NCBI GenBank assembly: GCA_002311855.1 | Contig: DCAB01000012.1 | Span: 99,605-163,604, forward strand | DNA from: Candidatus Dadabacteria bacterium UBA1144 | Lineage (GTDB): Bacteria; Desulfobacterota_D; UBA1144 | Reading direction: 5' to 3' | DNA: 64,000 nt | In this document: positions 8,032 through 16,761 of the stretch, piece after piece | Layout: the number at the start of each line of letters is the position of its first letter | Position numbering within the stretch: the stretch's first letter is position 1 | The notes under the pieces: generated by a model | What the model was told of the DNA's origin: nothing | Database searches by the model: none | What the model saw: only the letters and a program-made list of their open reading frames with translations | Translations under genes and position numbers: made by a program

Positions 8032-9042
8032 ATGATGAAGAAATTAACCGCTTATCAATATCTATTAAAAGATAAATTATCTGGAGACAAAAATAGAGAA
8101 CTTATTGCGCTTCTAAAAGACATAAAACTCGCTGCAAGACTAGTTAGTAAGGAATTGAGAAATGCAGGGCTAAATAAAATTTTAGGTGAGTATAAAAAAT
8201 TAACAAATATACATGGAGAAAAAGTTACAAAATTAGATATTGTTGCAAACAATTTGTTTATAAATTCTCTTGAAAACGGTGGTAATTGTGCTGGAGTCGT
8301 ATCAGAGGAACTAGAAAAAATCGTAATTTTCAATAATGAAGTTTCAAAAAATTCGAAATATCTTGTTTTAATGGATCCTTTAGACGGATCATCGAATATA
8401 GATGTCAATGTGCCCGTTGGTACAATTTTCTCAATTTTTAAAAAATCTTCAATAAAAAAAAGTACCAATATAAAAGACTTTATTCAAAAAGGAAACAGAC
8501 AAGTTGCGGCAGGTTATATAATGTATGGTTCTTCAACAATATATGTTTTAACAGTTGGGAAAGGTGTTGATGCTTTTACTTTGGACCCAGTTGTTCAGGA
8601 ATTTTATTTGTCACATAAAAATATCAAGATTCCAAAAAGCGGAAGAAGCTATTCGGTTAACCAAGGAAATTTCTATGAATTCCCAATAGCTCTCCAAGAG
8701 TATATCAGATGGTGCGAACAAGAAGATGCAAAGAGTGGTAGACCTTATTCTCTAAGATATGTTGGATCAATGGTTGCCGATATTCACAGAAGCATCCTAA
8801 AGGGTGGTTTGTTTATCTATTCAAAATCAAAGAGAGCGGCTAGCGGCAAATTGAGATTAATGTATGAGTGTAATCCTATGGCATTTATAGTTGAGCAAGC
8901 AGGTGGTTTGGCGATTGATGGAGATAAAAGAATTTTAGACATAGCGCCCAAATCAATCCACCAGAAATCTCCTATTTTTATAGGTTCTTCTGAAATGGTT
9001 AAACTTATTTCTAAATTTATTAAAAGCAAACAATTTGATTAG
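8032..9042 (+). CDS. fbp: Class I fructose-1,6-bisphosphatase
   Basis: This 336-residue enzyme hydrolyses fructose-1,6-bisphosphate to fructose-6-phosphate, the committed step of gluconeogenesis. The metal-binding motif DPLDGSSNIDVNVPVGTIF (starting near residue 115) is exact for class I FBPase, and SEE at about 92-94 provides further metal ligands. Length matches E. coli Fbp (332). I chose ATG 8032 over an in-frame GTG at 8017 that abuts the upstream stop, because it matches the family N-terminus. It converges on fbaB, whose stop codon overlaps its own, so consecutive gluconeogenic steps are encoded head to head. Confidence 0.95.
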   Translation: MMKKLTAYQYLLKDKLSGDKNRELIALLKDIKLAARLVSKELRNAGLNKILGEYKKLTNIHGEKVTKLDIVANNLFINSLENGGNCAGVVSEELEKIVIFNNEVSKNSKYLVLMDPLDGSSNIDVNVPVGTIFSIFKKSSIKKSTNIKDFIQKGNRQVAAGYIMYGSSTIYVLTVGKGVDAFTLDPVVQEFYLSHKNIKIPKSGRSYSVNQGNFYEFPIALQEYIRWCEQEDAKSGRPYSLRYVGSMVADIHRSILKGGLFIYSKSKRAASGKLRLMYECNPMAFIVEQAGGLAIDGDKRILDIAPKSIHQKSPIFIGSSEMVKLISKFIKSKQFD

Positions 9043-10205
9043 GCAAGTTTGATATTTTTATTTAAATATATGTCTTGGACCGCGTTTAGTATCTCGATAC
9101 CCTCTTTCATGGTTTTCTGAAAAGATTTTCTGCCTGTAATCAATCCCATACCACCTGCTCTTTTATTTATGATGGCTGTCTTAATTGCTTGTGCAAAATC
9201 ATTTTCTCCTGATGCTCCACCAGAATTAATTAAACCCGATCTTCCAAGAAAGCAATTAACAACTTGATACCTATTTAAATCGATTGGATGGTCAGATGTA
9301 AGTTCCGAATAAACCCGTTTATCGGTTTTTCCAAAATTAATATCTACAAAACCATTATTATTTTCTGCTAATTTTTGCTTAATTATGTCCGCTCCGATTG
9401 TGGCAGCAAGATGGTTTGCTTGACCAGTTAAGTCTGCGGAAAGGTGATAATCTTTAGAATCTTTTTTAAAAGATGGATTTCTTAAATATGCCCAGAGTAT
9501 GGTTACGAGACCCAACGAGTGAGCATGTTCAAACAACTGAGATACTTCTTGAATCTGTCTCTTGCTCTCCGGAGAACCAAAGTATACTGTAGCACCAACA
9601 GCAACTGCACCCATGTTAAATGCTTGGTCGACTGAGGCAAACGGAATTTGATCATATTCGTTGGGATATGAGAGGAATTCGTTATGATTTAATTTTACAA
9701 TGAATGGTATTTTATGTGCATATTTTCTAGAAACCGAGCCCAACGCTCCCAATGTTGAAGCAATAGCGCTACAACCACCCTCAATAGCGAGTTTTATCAA
9801 ATTTTCTGGATCAAAATATATTGGATTAGGAGCAAACGATGCACCAGCGGAATGTTCGACCCCCTGATCAACTGGAAGAATCGATAAGTACCCGGTTCCA
9901 CGCAATCTACCGTGATTAAAAATTGTCTGAAAATTTCTTAAAACGGTATTAGATCTGTCCGATTCTTTTACAACTCTATCGATGTAATCAGGTCCGGGTG
10001 TTATTAGATCCTTAGAATCTATGGTTTTGCATTCGTGATCTAATAAATAAGAAGCTTCATCATGAAGCAAATCTTCAATCCATGATACATCTGTACGAGA
10101 TCGAGATAATGTTACAATATCTTTTTTAGCAAGAGTTGTTTTATTTTTGGATCCTGGTTTCCTGCCTGGTCTCAAATTTTTTAAACTGTTCGGATTTATT
10201 GCCAT
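9039..10205 (-). CDS. fbaB: Class I fructose-bisphosphate aldolase (FbaB/DhnA type) with an AT-hook-like N-terminal extension
   Basis: This 388-residue aldolase is very close to E. coli FbaB over residues 42-388: YLSILPVDQGVEHSAGASF, KLNHNEFLSYPN, the Schiff-base lysine region ATIGADIIKQKLAENN, and GLINSGGASGE. It cleaves or forms fructose-1,6-bisphosphate without metal. About 40 extra N-terminal residues precede the normal start and contain LRPGRKPGSKNKTT, a basic stretch like an AT-hook or nucleic-acid-binding tail. The extension looks real: ATG at 10203-10205 has a GGGAGAT ribosome binding site 7 bases upstream, and no Met occurs between it and the conserved domain. It lies downstream of pgk and gap. 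Confidence 0.93.
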   Translation of the reverse strand: MAINPNSLKNLRPGRKPGSKNKTTLAKKDIVTLSRSRTDVSWIEDLLHDEASYLLDHECKTIDSKDLITPGPDYIDRVVKESDRSNTVLRNFQTIFNHGRLRGTGYLSILPVDQGVEHSAGASFAPNPIYFDPENLIKLAIEGGCSAIASTLGALGSVSRKYAHKIPFIVKLNHNEFLSYPNEYDQIPFASVDQAFNMGAVAVGATVYFGSPESKRQIQEVSQLFEHAHSLGLVTILWAYLRNPSFKKDSKDYHLSADLTGQANHLAATIGADIIKQKLAENNNGFVDINFGKTDKRVYSELTSDHPIDLNRYQVVNCFLGRSGLINSGGASGENDFAQAIKTAIINKRAGGMGLITGRKSFQKTMKEGIEILNAVQDIYLNKNIKLA

Positions 10206-10229
10206 TTTTTATCTCCCTATTCTCTAGAT

Positions 10230-10257
10230 ACCATAATACATAATCGGTAAATATCAA
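10230..10257 (-). promoter_or_regulatory. Candidate sigma70-type promoter for fbaB
   Basis: On the minus strand TTGATA (10252-10257) is followed after 16 bases by TATGGT (10230-10235), just upstream of the fbaB ribosome binding site. A small AT-rich hairpin with 7-base arms CTAAATT/AATTTAG lies upstream at 10278-10296, between pgk and this promoter, and may mark RNA processing or attenuation. Both are read by eye. Confidence 0.35.
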
Positions 10258-10319
10258 GTAAAATTTATTTGAAATCCCTAAATTGCTGAAATTTAGCCAT
10301 ATGCTTGAAGTATAAAATA

Positions 10320-11516
10320 TTAATCCAGAATTTCTATTCCTGGAAGTTTAGTTCCGCCAATATATTCAAGCAGTGCACCACCACCGGTAGACATGTGAGA
10401 TATTTCTGACTCTAATACTTCAGCTTTTCTAATAGCAGCTATCGTTTCGCCACCACCCACTACTGAAGTAGCACCTCTTAGCGTAGCCAAAGCAATCGCT
10501 CTAGCTACATGAATTGTCCCCGAAGAGAATGTGTCCGATTCAAAAACTCCCATTGGGCCATTCCAAAAAATATATCCGGGTCCTTTTATGATTGAAGTAA
10601 ACAATTCTATAGTTTTTGGTCCGATGTCCAACGCTTTATGTCCATCAGGTATGTCGGAATTGACTATCAGACACGAATCAGTATGTTTAGATGATTCGGA
10701 GACTAAGTGATCAATGGGGAGAACAATCTTTTCCTTATATTTTTTATATGTTTTTTTAGCCCACTCAAGCATTTCGTTCTCACAAATCGAGTCGCCAATC
10801 TTTCCTCCATTCGCCTTAATAAAGGTGTATCCGGCACCACTAGCTATTATAATTTTGTCTGCAATCTCAAGCAAATTTCCCAAGGCGGTCATTTTATCAT
10901 GAATTTTGGATCCACCAATGATTACAATGAATGGGTGTTCAGGTTCTTTCAACATTTTAGAAATGAATTTAAGTTCTTTGTCCACGAGAAAACCTGCCAA
11001 TTTTGTGTCAAAATCTAGAGCCATTCCATATGTTGACGAATGAGTTCTATGAGATGTGCTAAATGCTTCGTTGACATATATATCAGCCAATTCAGCTAAA
11101 CGTCTAGAAAAATTAGCATCGTTATCAGTTTCTTCTTTATAGAATCTTAGATTTTCTAACATAACAACAGATTTATTTGGGAAAAGATCAATTTTCTCAG
11201 CAAGTTTATCTTCTATAAAGTCTCTGCAAAAAATTACTTTTCTATCAAGCAACTGAGACAATCTGTTAGCTACAATTTCCAGAGATAATTCATTAACACG
11301 TCGGCCTTTAGGTCTACCCAAATGAGATCCAAGTATGATTTTTGCTCCACAATCAAGCAAGTAATCGATAGTGGATATTGCTCGTCTTATTCTATAGTCC
11401 TCTCTGATAGAATTCGTTTTGTTGTCTATTGGGACATTAAAATCAACTCTAACGAAAACTTTCTTTCCTTCAAAAAAAGACTTAGAAATATCTGATATGA
11501 CTTTTTTTTCATTCAC
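10320..11516 (-). CDS. pgk: Phosphoglycerate kinase
   Basis: This 398-residue enzyme transfers phosphate between 1,3-bisphosphoglycerate and ADP. Hallmarks are FVRVDFNVPID near residue 21, LGSHLGRPKG near 62, the NEAFSTSHR segment near 150, and the C-terminal nucleotide site GGGETIAAI plus HMSTGGGALLEYIGG. Length is typical (about 390). Translation starts at GTG, overlapping the gap stop in the sequence GTGA, so it is translationally coupled to gap. fbaB follows after 114 bases. Confidence 0.97.
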   Translation of the reverse strand: MNEKKVISDISKSFFEGKKVFVRVDFNVPIDNKTNSIREDYRIRRAISTIDYLLDCGAKIILGSHLGRPKGRRVNELSLEIVANRLSQLLDRKVIFCRDFIEDKLAEKIDLFPNKSVVMLENLRFYKEETDNDANFSRRLAELADIYVNEAFSTSHRTHSSTYGMALDFDTKLAGFLVDKELKFISKMLKEPEHPFIVIIGGSKIHDKMTALGNLLEIADKIIIASGAGYTFIKANGGKIGDSICENEMLEWAKKTYKKYKEKIVLPIDHLVSESSKHTDSCLIVNSDIPDGHKALDIGPKTIELFTSIIKGPGYIFWNGPMGVFESDTFSSGTIHVARAIALATLRGATSVVGGGETIAAIRKAEVLESEISHMSTGGGALLEYIGGTKLPGIEILD

Positions 11517-12520
11517 AGTAACTTTCCGATTTTAGTTACCAGATCTAAGACTCGCGATGAATATCCATATTCGTTATCATACCAGGCAATTAGTTTGATA
11601 AAATCACCGCCTATGACACTTGTGCCAAAAGGATCGAAAACAGCAGAATGTTTATTTTTTAATAAATCAATCGAAACAACACCATCAGGAGCTATATCAA
11701 GGTAATCTTTTAGCAAATTTTTTGATGCACTTTCAAATGCACTATTAATATCTTTAATAGATACTTTATCTCGTAATTTGGCAACGAAATCTAGCATGGA
11801 AACATTTGGGGTCGGAACTCTAATTGAAATTGCTGATAAATTTCCTTTTAATTCAGGAAAAATTTCTTCAATAGCTTTTGTCGCACCAGTTGTGGTCGGT
11901 ATCATGGATAACGCTCCAGCCCTTGTTCGTCTTATATCTTTATGCGGAGAATCAATAATTCGCTGATCGTTAGTGTAGGAATGAATTGTTGTCATATGCC
12001 CACTAGAAAGACCAAAATTCTCCATGAGAACTTTTACAACGATTGCAAGACAATTTGTTGTGCAGGAGGCATTTGAGATAACATCGTGTTGCTTAGGGTC
12101 ATACAATTCATCGTTTACACCCATAACAGTCGTAAAATCAATTTTTCCGCTTGGTGGTGCAGTAATAATAACTTTCTTTACGCTTCCTCGTAGATGAGAA
12201 GAAGCCTGTTCTTGTGAAGTAAAGATACCAGTAGATTCAACAACTATCTGACATTTACAAGAAGGCCAATCAATGTTTTTGGGAGATTTCTCTGAAAAAA
12301 ATCTTATCTTCTTCCCATTAACAACTATTTCGTTGTCACTATTTCTCACATCCTGCTCTAGAACTCCAAATACAGAGTCATATTTCAAAAGATGAGCACA
12401 TGTTTTTACATCAGCAATGTCGTTTAGCGCTACAACATCTACGTCTTTAGAAGATAAAGAAATTCTTAAAAGTTGTCTTCCTATTCTACCAAACCCATTT
12501 ATACCTACTTTAATGGACAT
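11513..12520 (-). CDS. gap: Glyceraldehyde-3-phosphate dehydrogenase
   Basis: This 335-residue enzyme interconverts glyceraldehyde-3-phosphate and 1,3-bisphosphoglycerate with NAD(P). The Rossmann motif VGINGFGRIGR is at residues 5-15 and the catalytic C153 lies in SNASCTTNCLA. Asp/Asn at the end of the second strand (ALNDIAD) is the pattern of NAD-preferring forms. I chose the ATG at 12520 because AAGGAGAT stands 5 bases upstream; a longer frame to 12583 has no comparable signal. It is first in gap-pgk, likely transcribed from the promoter at 12552-12579. Confidence 0.96.
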   Translation of the reverse strand: MSIKVGINGFGRIGRQLLRISLSSKDVDVVALNDIADVKTCAHLLKYDSVFGVLEQDVRNSDNEIVVNGKKIRFFSEKSPKNIDWPSCKCQIVVESTGIFTSQEQASSHLRGSVKKVIITAPPSGKIDFTTVMGVNDELYDPKQHDVISNASCTTNCLAIVVKVLMENFGLSSGHMTTIHSYTNDQRIIDSPHKDIRRTRAGALSMIPTTTGATKAIEEIFPELKGNLSAISIRVPTPNVSMLDFVAKLRDKVSIKDINSAFESASKNLLKDYLDIAPDGVVSIDLLKNKHSAVFDPFGTSVIGGDFIKLIAWYDNEYGYSSRVLDLVTKIGKLL

Positions 12521-12551
12521 ATCTATCTCCTTGTTGGGATTGATTTTCTTA

Positions 12552-12579
12552 ATATTACACTCTAGGGGTTGGATTTCAA
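12552..12579 (-). promoter_or_regulatory. Candidate promoter of gap-pgk
   Basis: On the minus strand TTGAAA (12574-12579) and TAATAT (12552-12557) are separated by 16 bases, a good sigma70-like match, ending about 30 bases before the gap ATG and its strong ribosome binding site. argC diverges from the same 99-base region. Confidence 0.45.
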
Positions 12580-12619
12580 ACAATTGAATTTATAAAAATT
12601 GCATGATAATGTCACAATC

Positions 12620-13633
12620 ATGGACAAAGTCAATGTTGGAGTAATCGGTTCAACAGGATATACAGGAATAGAACTTATAAAAATCCTAAACAAGCATCCA
12701 AAAACTGAAATAGTTTTCCTTGGAGCTAAATCGCAATATGGGAAAAATTTAAGTAGTATTGTCCCGAGTTTGTTATCCAAAAAAGACATCAAAATAAAAC
12801 AAAATTCAGAAATTTATAAAATAAAAAAAATTGATGTTATTTTTTCATGTCTTCCTCATGGTGAACTTGACATCATCTTGAAAAGAATAAAAAAATTAAA
12901 AGCTAAAATAATTGATTTAAGTGCCGATTTTAGATTACCAAAAAAATACAATGATATTTGGTATGGAAGAAGAAAGAACGAAAATGAATATAATAATTTT
13001 CAATATTTATTACCCGAATTAAATGGTAATGAATTTAATAGAAAAAAAAATATTTCTAACCCAGGATGCTATGCAACTTCAGTTTTGTTGGGACTTGCTC
13101 CAATCCTTCCGATTTTGCAAAATAATGAATCTATCATTGTCGACAGTAAATCTGGAATTTCGGGAGCCGGTAAAAGTAGAAAGCTAGAACATATTTTTTC
13201 TGAGGCCAATGAAAATTTATCAATTTACAATCCAGGCGTACATAGGCATATACCTGAGATTGAAAATATGCTCTATAAAACTTCCAAGAAGAAAATCAAG
13301 ATACTAATGGTTCCCCATTTGCTTCCGGTGACAAGAGGTATAATGTCAAATATATATATAAGGGTAGAAAAACCTCTAAGCAAAGCAAAAATTATTAAAT
13401 TATTTGATAATTTTTATGCGAAATCTCATTTCGTTAAAATTCTTAAGGATTCTTTGCCATCCCTAAGAGATGTACAATTCACAAATTTTTGTAGTATTGG
13501 GATACATATCTTTAATGATAAAAAGACCATATTGATATCCTCAGTTATAGATAATTTAGTTAAAGGTGCGTCCGGACAAGCAATGCAGAATATGAATATA
13601 ATGTTTGGCTTTGATGAAAGGCTAGGACTTTAA
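12620..13633 (+). CDS. argC: N-acetyl-gamma-glutamyl-phosphate reductase
   Basis: This 337-residue enzyme catalyses the third step of arginine synthesis, NADPH reduction of N-acetylglutamyl phosphate. The N-terminal NADP motif GVIGSTGYTGIEL (about residues 6-18), the catalytic cysteine in NPGCYATSVLLGL (about 150) and SGISGAGK are all conserved, as is the VPHLLPVTRGIMS segment. I chose the ATG at 12620; an in-frame TTG seven codons earlier would add residues not typical of the family. Its last 12 bases overlap the convergent cysE. No other arg gene is present. Confidence 0.95.
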   Translation: MDKVNVGVIGSTGYTGIELIKILNKHPKTEIVFLGAKSQYGKNLSSIVPSLLSKKDIKIKQNSEIYKIKKIDVIFSCLPHGELDIILKRIKKLKAKIIDLSADFRLPKKYNDIWYGRRKNENEYNNFQYLLPELNGNEFNRKKNISNPGCYATSVLLGLAPILPILQNNESIIVDSKSGISGAGKSRKLEHIFSEANENLSIYNPGVHRHIPEIENMLYKTSKKKIKILMVPHLLPVTRGIMSNIYIRVEKPLSKAKIIKLFDNFYAKSHFVKILKDSLPSLRDVQFTNFCSIGIHIFNDKKTILISSVIDNLVKGASGQAMQNMNIMFGFDERLGL

Positions 13634-14263
13634 TTTTTTCATTTCTTCTTTAAGCTTTTTAATTTCCTCATTGAGTCTTAGGAGATCTTCGCCACTTGGA
13701 TCAGGTAATTTATTATGAGAAAGATCCGGACCGTTAGGTGAAATATTTTTCTCAACAACTCTTCCTGGAATCCCAACAACAGTTGAATTATTTGGAATAT
13801 CATCAATCACAACCGAATTCGCTCCAATTTTTGAATTATCTCCAATTTTAAGGGGCCCCAAAACTTTGCTGCCCGCTCCGATGATGACATTATTACCAAT
13901 AGTAGGATGTCTTTTTCCTTTTTGGGTACTAACACCCCCCAATGTCACACCTTGATAAATTGTTACATCATTTCCAATCTCTGTTGTTTCGCCAATAACA
14001 ACACCCATACCGTGATCGATAAAAAATCCCCCTTTTATCTCAGCGCCTGGGTGAATTTCAACTCCTGTTAGTGTTCTTAAAATATTAGAAATAATTCTAG
14101 CAATCAATTTGAGTCCCATCTTCCAAAGGACATTCGAGAATCTATGCCAAAAAATTGCGTGAAAACCTGGGTAACTTATAAGAACTTCGATAATATTTCT
14201 TGCAGCCGGGTCTCTCTCAAGAGCTGCAGAAGTATCTAGCTTAATATCCCTGAAAAAACCCAT
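13622..14263 (-). CDS. cysE: Serine O-acetyltransferase
   Basis: This 213-residue enzyme acetylates L-serine with acetyl-CoA to give O-acetylserine for cysteine synthesis. It has the short N-terminal helical part (YPGFHAIFWHRFSNVLW) and the left-handed beta-helix of hexapeptide repeats from about residue 68, including FIDHGMGVVIGETTEIG with the catalytic histidine, and GVTLGGVSTQKGKRHPTIG. It is the compact bacterial form (EpsC type) lacking the long N-terminal domain of E. coli CysE. The tail is lysine/glutamate-rich and helical. It lies downstream of the cof genes on the same strand after 44 bases, possibly in the same transcript. Confidence 0.93.
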   Translation of the reverse strand: MGFFRDIKLDTSAALERDPAARNIIEVLISYPGFHAIFWHRFSNVLWKMGLKLIARIISNILRTLTGVEIHPGAEIKGGFFIDHGMGVVIGETTEIGNDVTIYQGVTLGGVSTQKGKRHPTIGNNVIIGAGSKVLGPLKIGDNSKIGANSVVIDDIPNNSTVVGIPGRVVEKNISPNGPDLSHNKLPDPSGEDLLRLNEEIKKLKEEMKKLKS

Positions 14264-14307
14264 TTGAGTAAATCATATACCAAAAAAATAAATGGACAAG
14301 ATTGATA

Positions 14308-15495
14308 TCAGCTATCAAATACTTTCAAATAATCATATTGAGTAGATCTCTCAACTGGTCTTCTATTGATTTCGAAAGTTAATCTTCTAAATTCTTCAGG
14401 TGCAAAATATTGGCCATGCTTGCCCCCTGCAGCTGTTGTAATTTTTTCCTCCATAAGGGTACCGCCAAAATCATTGGCCCCAGCAGTTAGACAATACTGA
14501 GCAAACTCGGGACCTTGTTTGACCCAAGATACTTGAATATTATTAATCCATCCCCTAAAAAAGAGTCTTGAGACGGCATACATTTTAAGTTGATCTAAAT
14601 CGGTTGGACCTTCCCTGGCAATTCCATTTTTAAAGATTCTTGTGTCCCACGGAATAAATCTTAAAGGTACAAATTCGGTGATACCGCCAGTTTCTTTCTG
14701 AATATCTCTAATTATATTGAAATGTTTTGCCCAGTGGAAAGGTTTGTCGACATGTCCATACATAATTGTCGAGGTAGTCTGCATACCCGCTTTATGAATT
14801 TCTTTAATAGTATGAATCCATTGGTCGGTAGTAATTTTTCCTGGAGCTATTATTTTTCTAACATCTTCACTTAATATCTCAGCTGCAGTCCCCGGAAAAG
14901 TACCGTGTCCAACCTCCTTTAATCTTTTAACAAATTCTCCAATTGGTATTCCAAGGGTATCCGCCCCATAATAGACCTCAAAAGGAGAAAAACAGTGCGT
15001 ATGCATTTCTGGAACGGCCTCTTTCACGACCTTAATAATTTCAATGTAATAATTTCCATCGATATCAGAATGCATCCCCCCCTGCATACATACCTCAGTT
15101 GCTCCATTATCTTTAGCTTCAAAAACTTTCTCTTTAATTTCGTCCATTGTAAGAAAAAAAGCTCTTGAATCACCTTCCGGTGCCATAAAATTACAGAATC
15201 CACAATATGTATTGCAAATATTCGTAAAGTTAATATTTCGATTTACAACGTAAGTTACATCATCTCCAACATCTTCTTTGCGAATTTGGTCGGCCAGAAG
15301 GATTAATGATGAAAGATCGGTATTATTGTCAATTAGAAAAAGTTTTTCGGCTTCATTCTGATTGATTTCCTGATTGTTCAGCGGCTTACTAATAATCTTC
15401 ACTATCTCTTCATTTGATTTAGATAAGATATAGTCCAGGCCCTTTGCCCGATTATTTTCTATTTCATCAATAATTTTTTTTAAATCTTCTTCCAT
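14308..15495 (-). CDS. cofH: FO synthase subunit 2, CofH (5-amino-6-(D-ribitylamino)uracil--L-tyrosine transferase)
   Basis: This 395-residue radical SAM enzyme joins a tyrosine-derived 4-hydroxybenzyl radical to 5-amino-6-ribitylaminouracil in synthesis of FO, the deazaflavin core of coenzyme F420. The cluster motif is C94, C98 and C101 in TNICNTYCGFCNFM, followed by the CofH-typical EVCMQGGMHSD and FPGTAAEILSEDVRKII. The C-terminus WVKQGPEFAQYCLTAGANDFGGTLMEE matches CofH and distinguishes it from menaquinone-pathway MqnE/MqnC together with its neighbours. It follows cofG by 9 bases. Confidence 0.94.
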   Translation of the reverse strand: MEEDLKKIIDEIENNRAKGLDYILSKSNEEIVKIISKPLNNQEINQNEAEKLFLIDNNTDLSSLILLADQIRKEDVGDDVTYVVNRNINFTNICNTYCGFCNFMAPEGDSRAFFLTMDEIKEKVFEAKDNGATEVCMQGGMHSDIDGNYYIEIIKVVKEAVPEMHTHCFSPFEVYYGADTLGIPIGEFVKRLKEVGHGTFPGTAAEILSEDVRKIIAPGKITTDQWIHTIKEIHKAGMQTTSTIMYGHVDKPFHWAKHFNIIRDIQKETGGITEFVPLRFIPWDTRIFKNGIAREGPTDLDQLKMYAVSRLFFRGWINNIQVSWVKQGPEFAQYCLTAGANDFGGTLMEEKITTAAGGKHGQYFAPEEFRRLTFEINRRPVERSTQYDYLKVFDS

Positions 15496-15504
15496 AATAT
15501 AAAC

Positions 15505-16761
15505 CTAATTTTCTCTTACATATCCTGTATCATCAATAAAATCAATTGCCTTATTATAGATATTATCATTTAAGAACTTTTTATTCAGGAAATTAGGATA
15601 TACAGGCAATCTTTCTCTTAAATGAAAACCAAATTCAGAGATATTCTTTTGCATTATATCTATTTGAGGCCATGGGCTTTCTGGATTGACGTAATCTATT
15701 GTTAGTGGAGATACACCGCCCAAATCGTTGACTCCCGCAAAAACGTGAAGCATGTATGTCGTCGAATTTAAATTGGGTGGTACTTGAATATTCATTTTTT
15801 GACCCATAACAATTTTTGATATCGCAACCGATTTAAGCATATCAAGATCAGTCGGTACAGGATGTCCTTCCATTTTGATGCCGGGTTTGGGACTAAAGTT
15901 CTGAATAATGATTTCTTGTATGTGCCCATATTTATCATTGATTCTTTTTAGCTCAAAAATGGAATCAATTCTTTCTTCCCAATTCTCTCCTATGCCTATT
16001 AATATTCCAGAAGTCCAAGGTATATTTAATTCTCCAGCATCTGATATAGTTTTAATCCTAGCTTTTGGATATTTATCTGGACACTTATGGTGTGCTTCAC
16101 CGGGTTTCATTAGTCTTTCACTTACATTCTCAAGCATTAATCCCATACTTGGATTAGAGTTTTTAAATCTTTCTAATTCATCAAAATTGGCAATTCCGAG
16201 GTTCGAATGTGGAAAAATTCCTTCCTCTAGACAAGATTCACTCATTGCTATCATGTAATCAGCAGTAGAATTGTATCCCATGGCGTTGAGCTTCTTTCGA
16301 TAAACATCATATTTAATTTCTGGTCTATCCCCAGATACAAACAACAATTCTGTACACCCCAACTCAATAGCTTTTTTTGCCGAATCCAAAACTCTTTCTG
16401 GTTCAAACAACAAATCTCCTTCGTCAGGTTCAATTTTAAAAGTACAATACGAGCATTGGTCTCTACATAGTTGCGTTAATGGAATAAAAATGTTCTTTGA
16501 GAAAGTAATTAAATCTCCTTTATATTTTTTCCTTATGTAATTTGAGACCGCCATTAAATATGAGACCTCGGAAATTGAAACCTTAGTCAACAATAAAGCT
16601 TCATCTTTGAGAATTTGTTCTTCGTTAAGAGCTTTCTCAAGTACCAATCTAAGATTCTTGTCAATACTAGAAATATCGCCTATAGGAATACCGTGTGTCT
16701 CCAATATTTCATTAGCTTTATTGGCAGCTAAAAAACCGTTGTAAACATCATCTAAAAACAT
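15505..16761 (-). CDS. cofG: FO synthase subunit 1, CofG (7,8-didemethyl-8-hydroxy-5-deazariboflavin synthase)
   Basis: This 418-residue radical SAM enzyme closes the deazaflavin ring of FO after CofH. The cluster cysteines are C99, C103 and C106 in LCRDQCSYCTFK, followed by TELLFVSGDRPE and LMLENVSERLMKPGEAHHKCPDK, both characteristic of CofG. CofG and CofH are separate proteins here, as in archaea and cyanobacteria, not fused as in the actinobacterial FbiC. An N-terminal helical region of about 90 residues precedes the barrel. Its start overlaps the end of cofE by 14 bases. Confidence 0.95.
   Translation of the reverse strand: MFLDDVYNGFLAANKANEILETHGIPIGDISSIDKNLRLVLEKALNEEQILKDEALLLTKVSISEVSYLMAVSNYIRKKYKGDLITFSKNIFIPLTQLCRDQCSYCTFKIEPDEGDLLFEPERVLDSAKKAIELGCTELLFVSGDRPEIKYDVYRKKLNAMGYNSTADYMIAMSESCLEEGIFPHSNLGIANFDELERFKNSNPSMGLMLENVSERLMKPGEAHHKCPDKYPKARIKTISDAGELNIPWTSGILIGIGENWEERIDSIFELKRINDKYGHIQEIIIQNFSPKPGIKMEGHPVPTDLDMLKSVAISKIVMGQKMNIQVPPNLNSTTYMLHVFAGVNDLGGVSPLTIDYVNPESPWPQIDIMQKNISEFGFHLRERLPVYPNFLNKKFLNDNIYNKAIDFIDDTGYVREN

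Noticed and set aside
10707..11018. Frames opposite the pgk gene
   Set aside because: They lie fully inside a strongly conserved gene on the other strand and have no motifs or ribosome sites.
14308..16761. Menaquinone futalosine-pathway enzymes MqnC/MqnE
   Set aside because: The sequences match CofG/CofH signatures and lie next to cofD and cofE.
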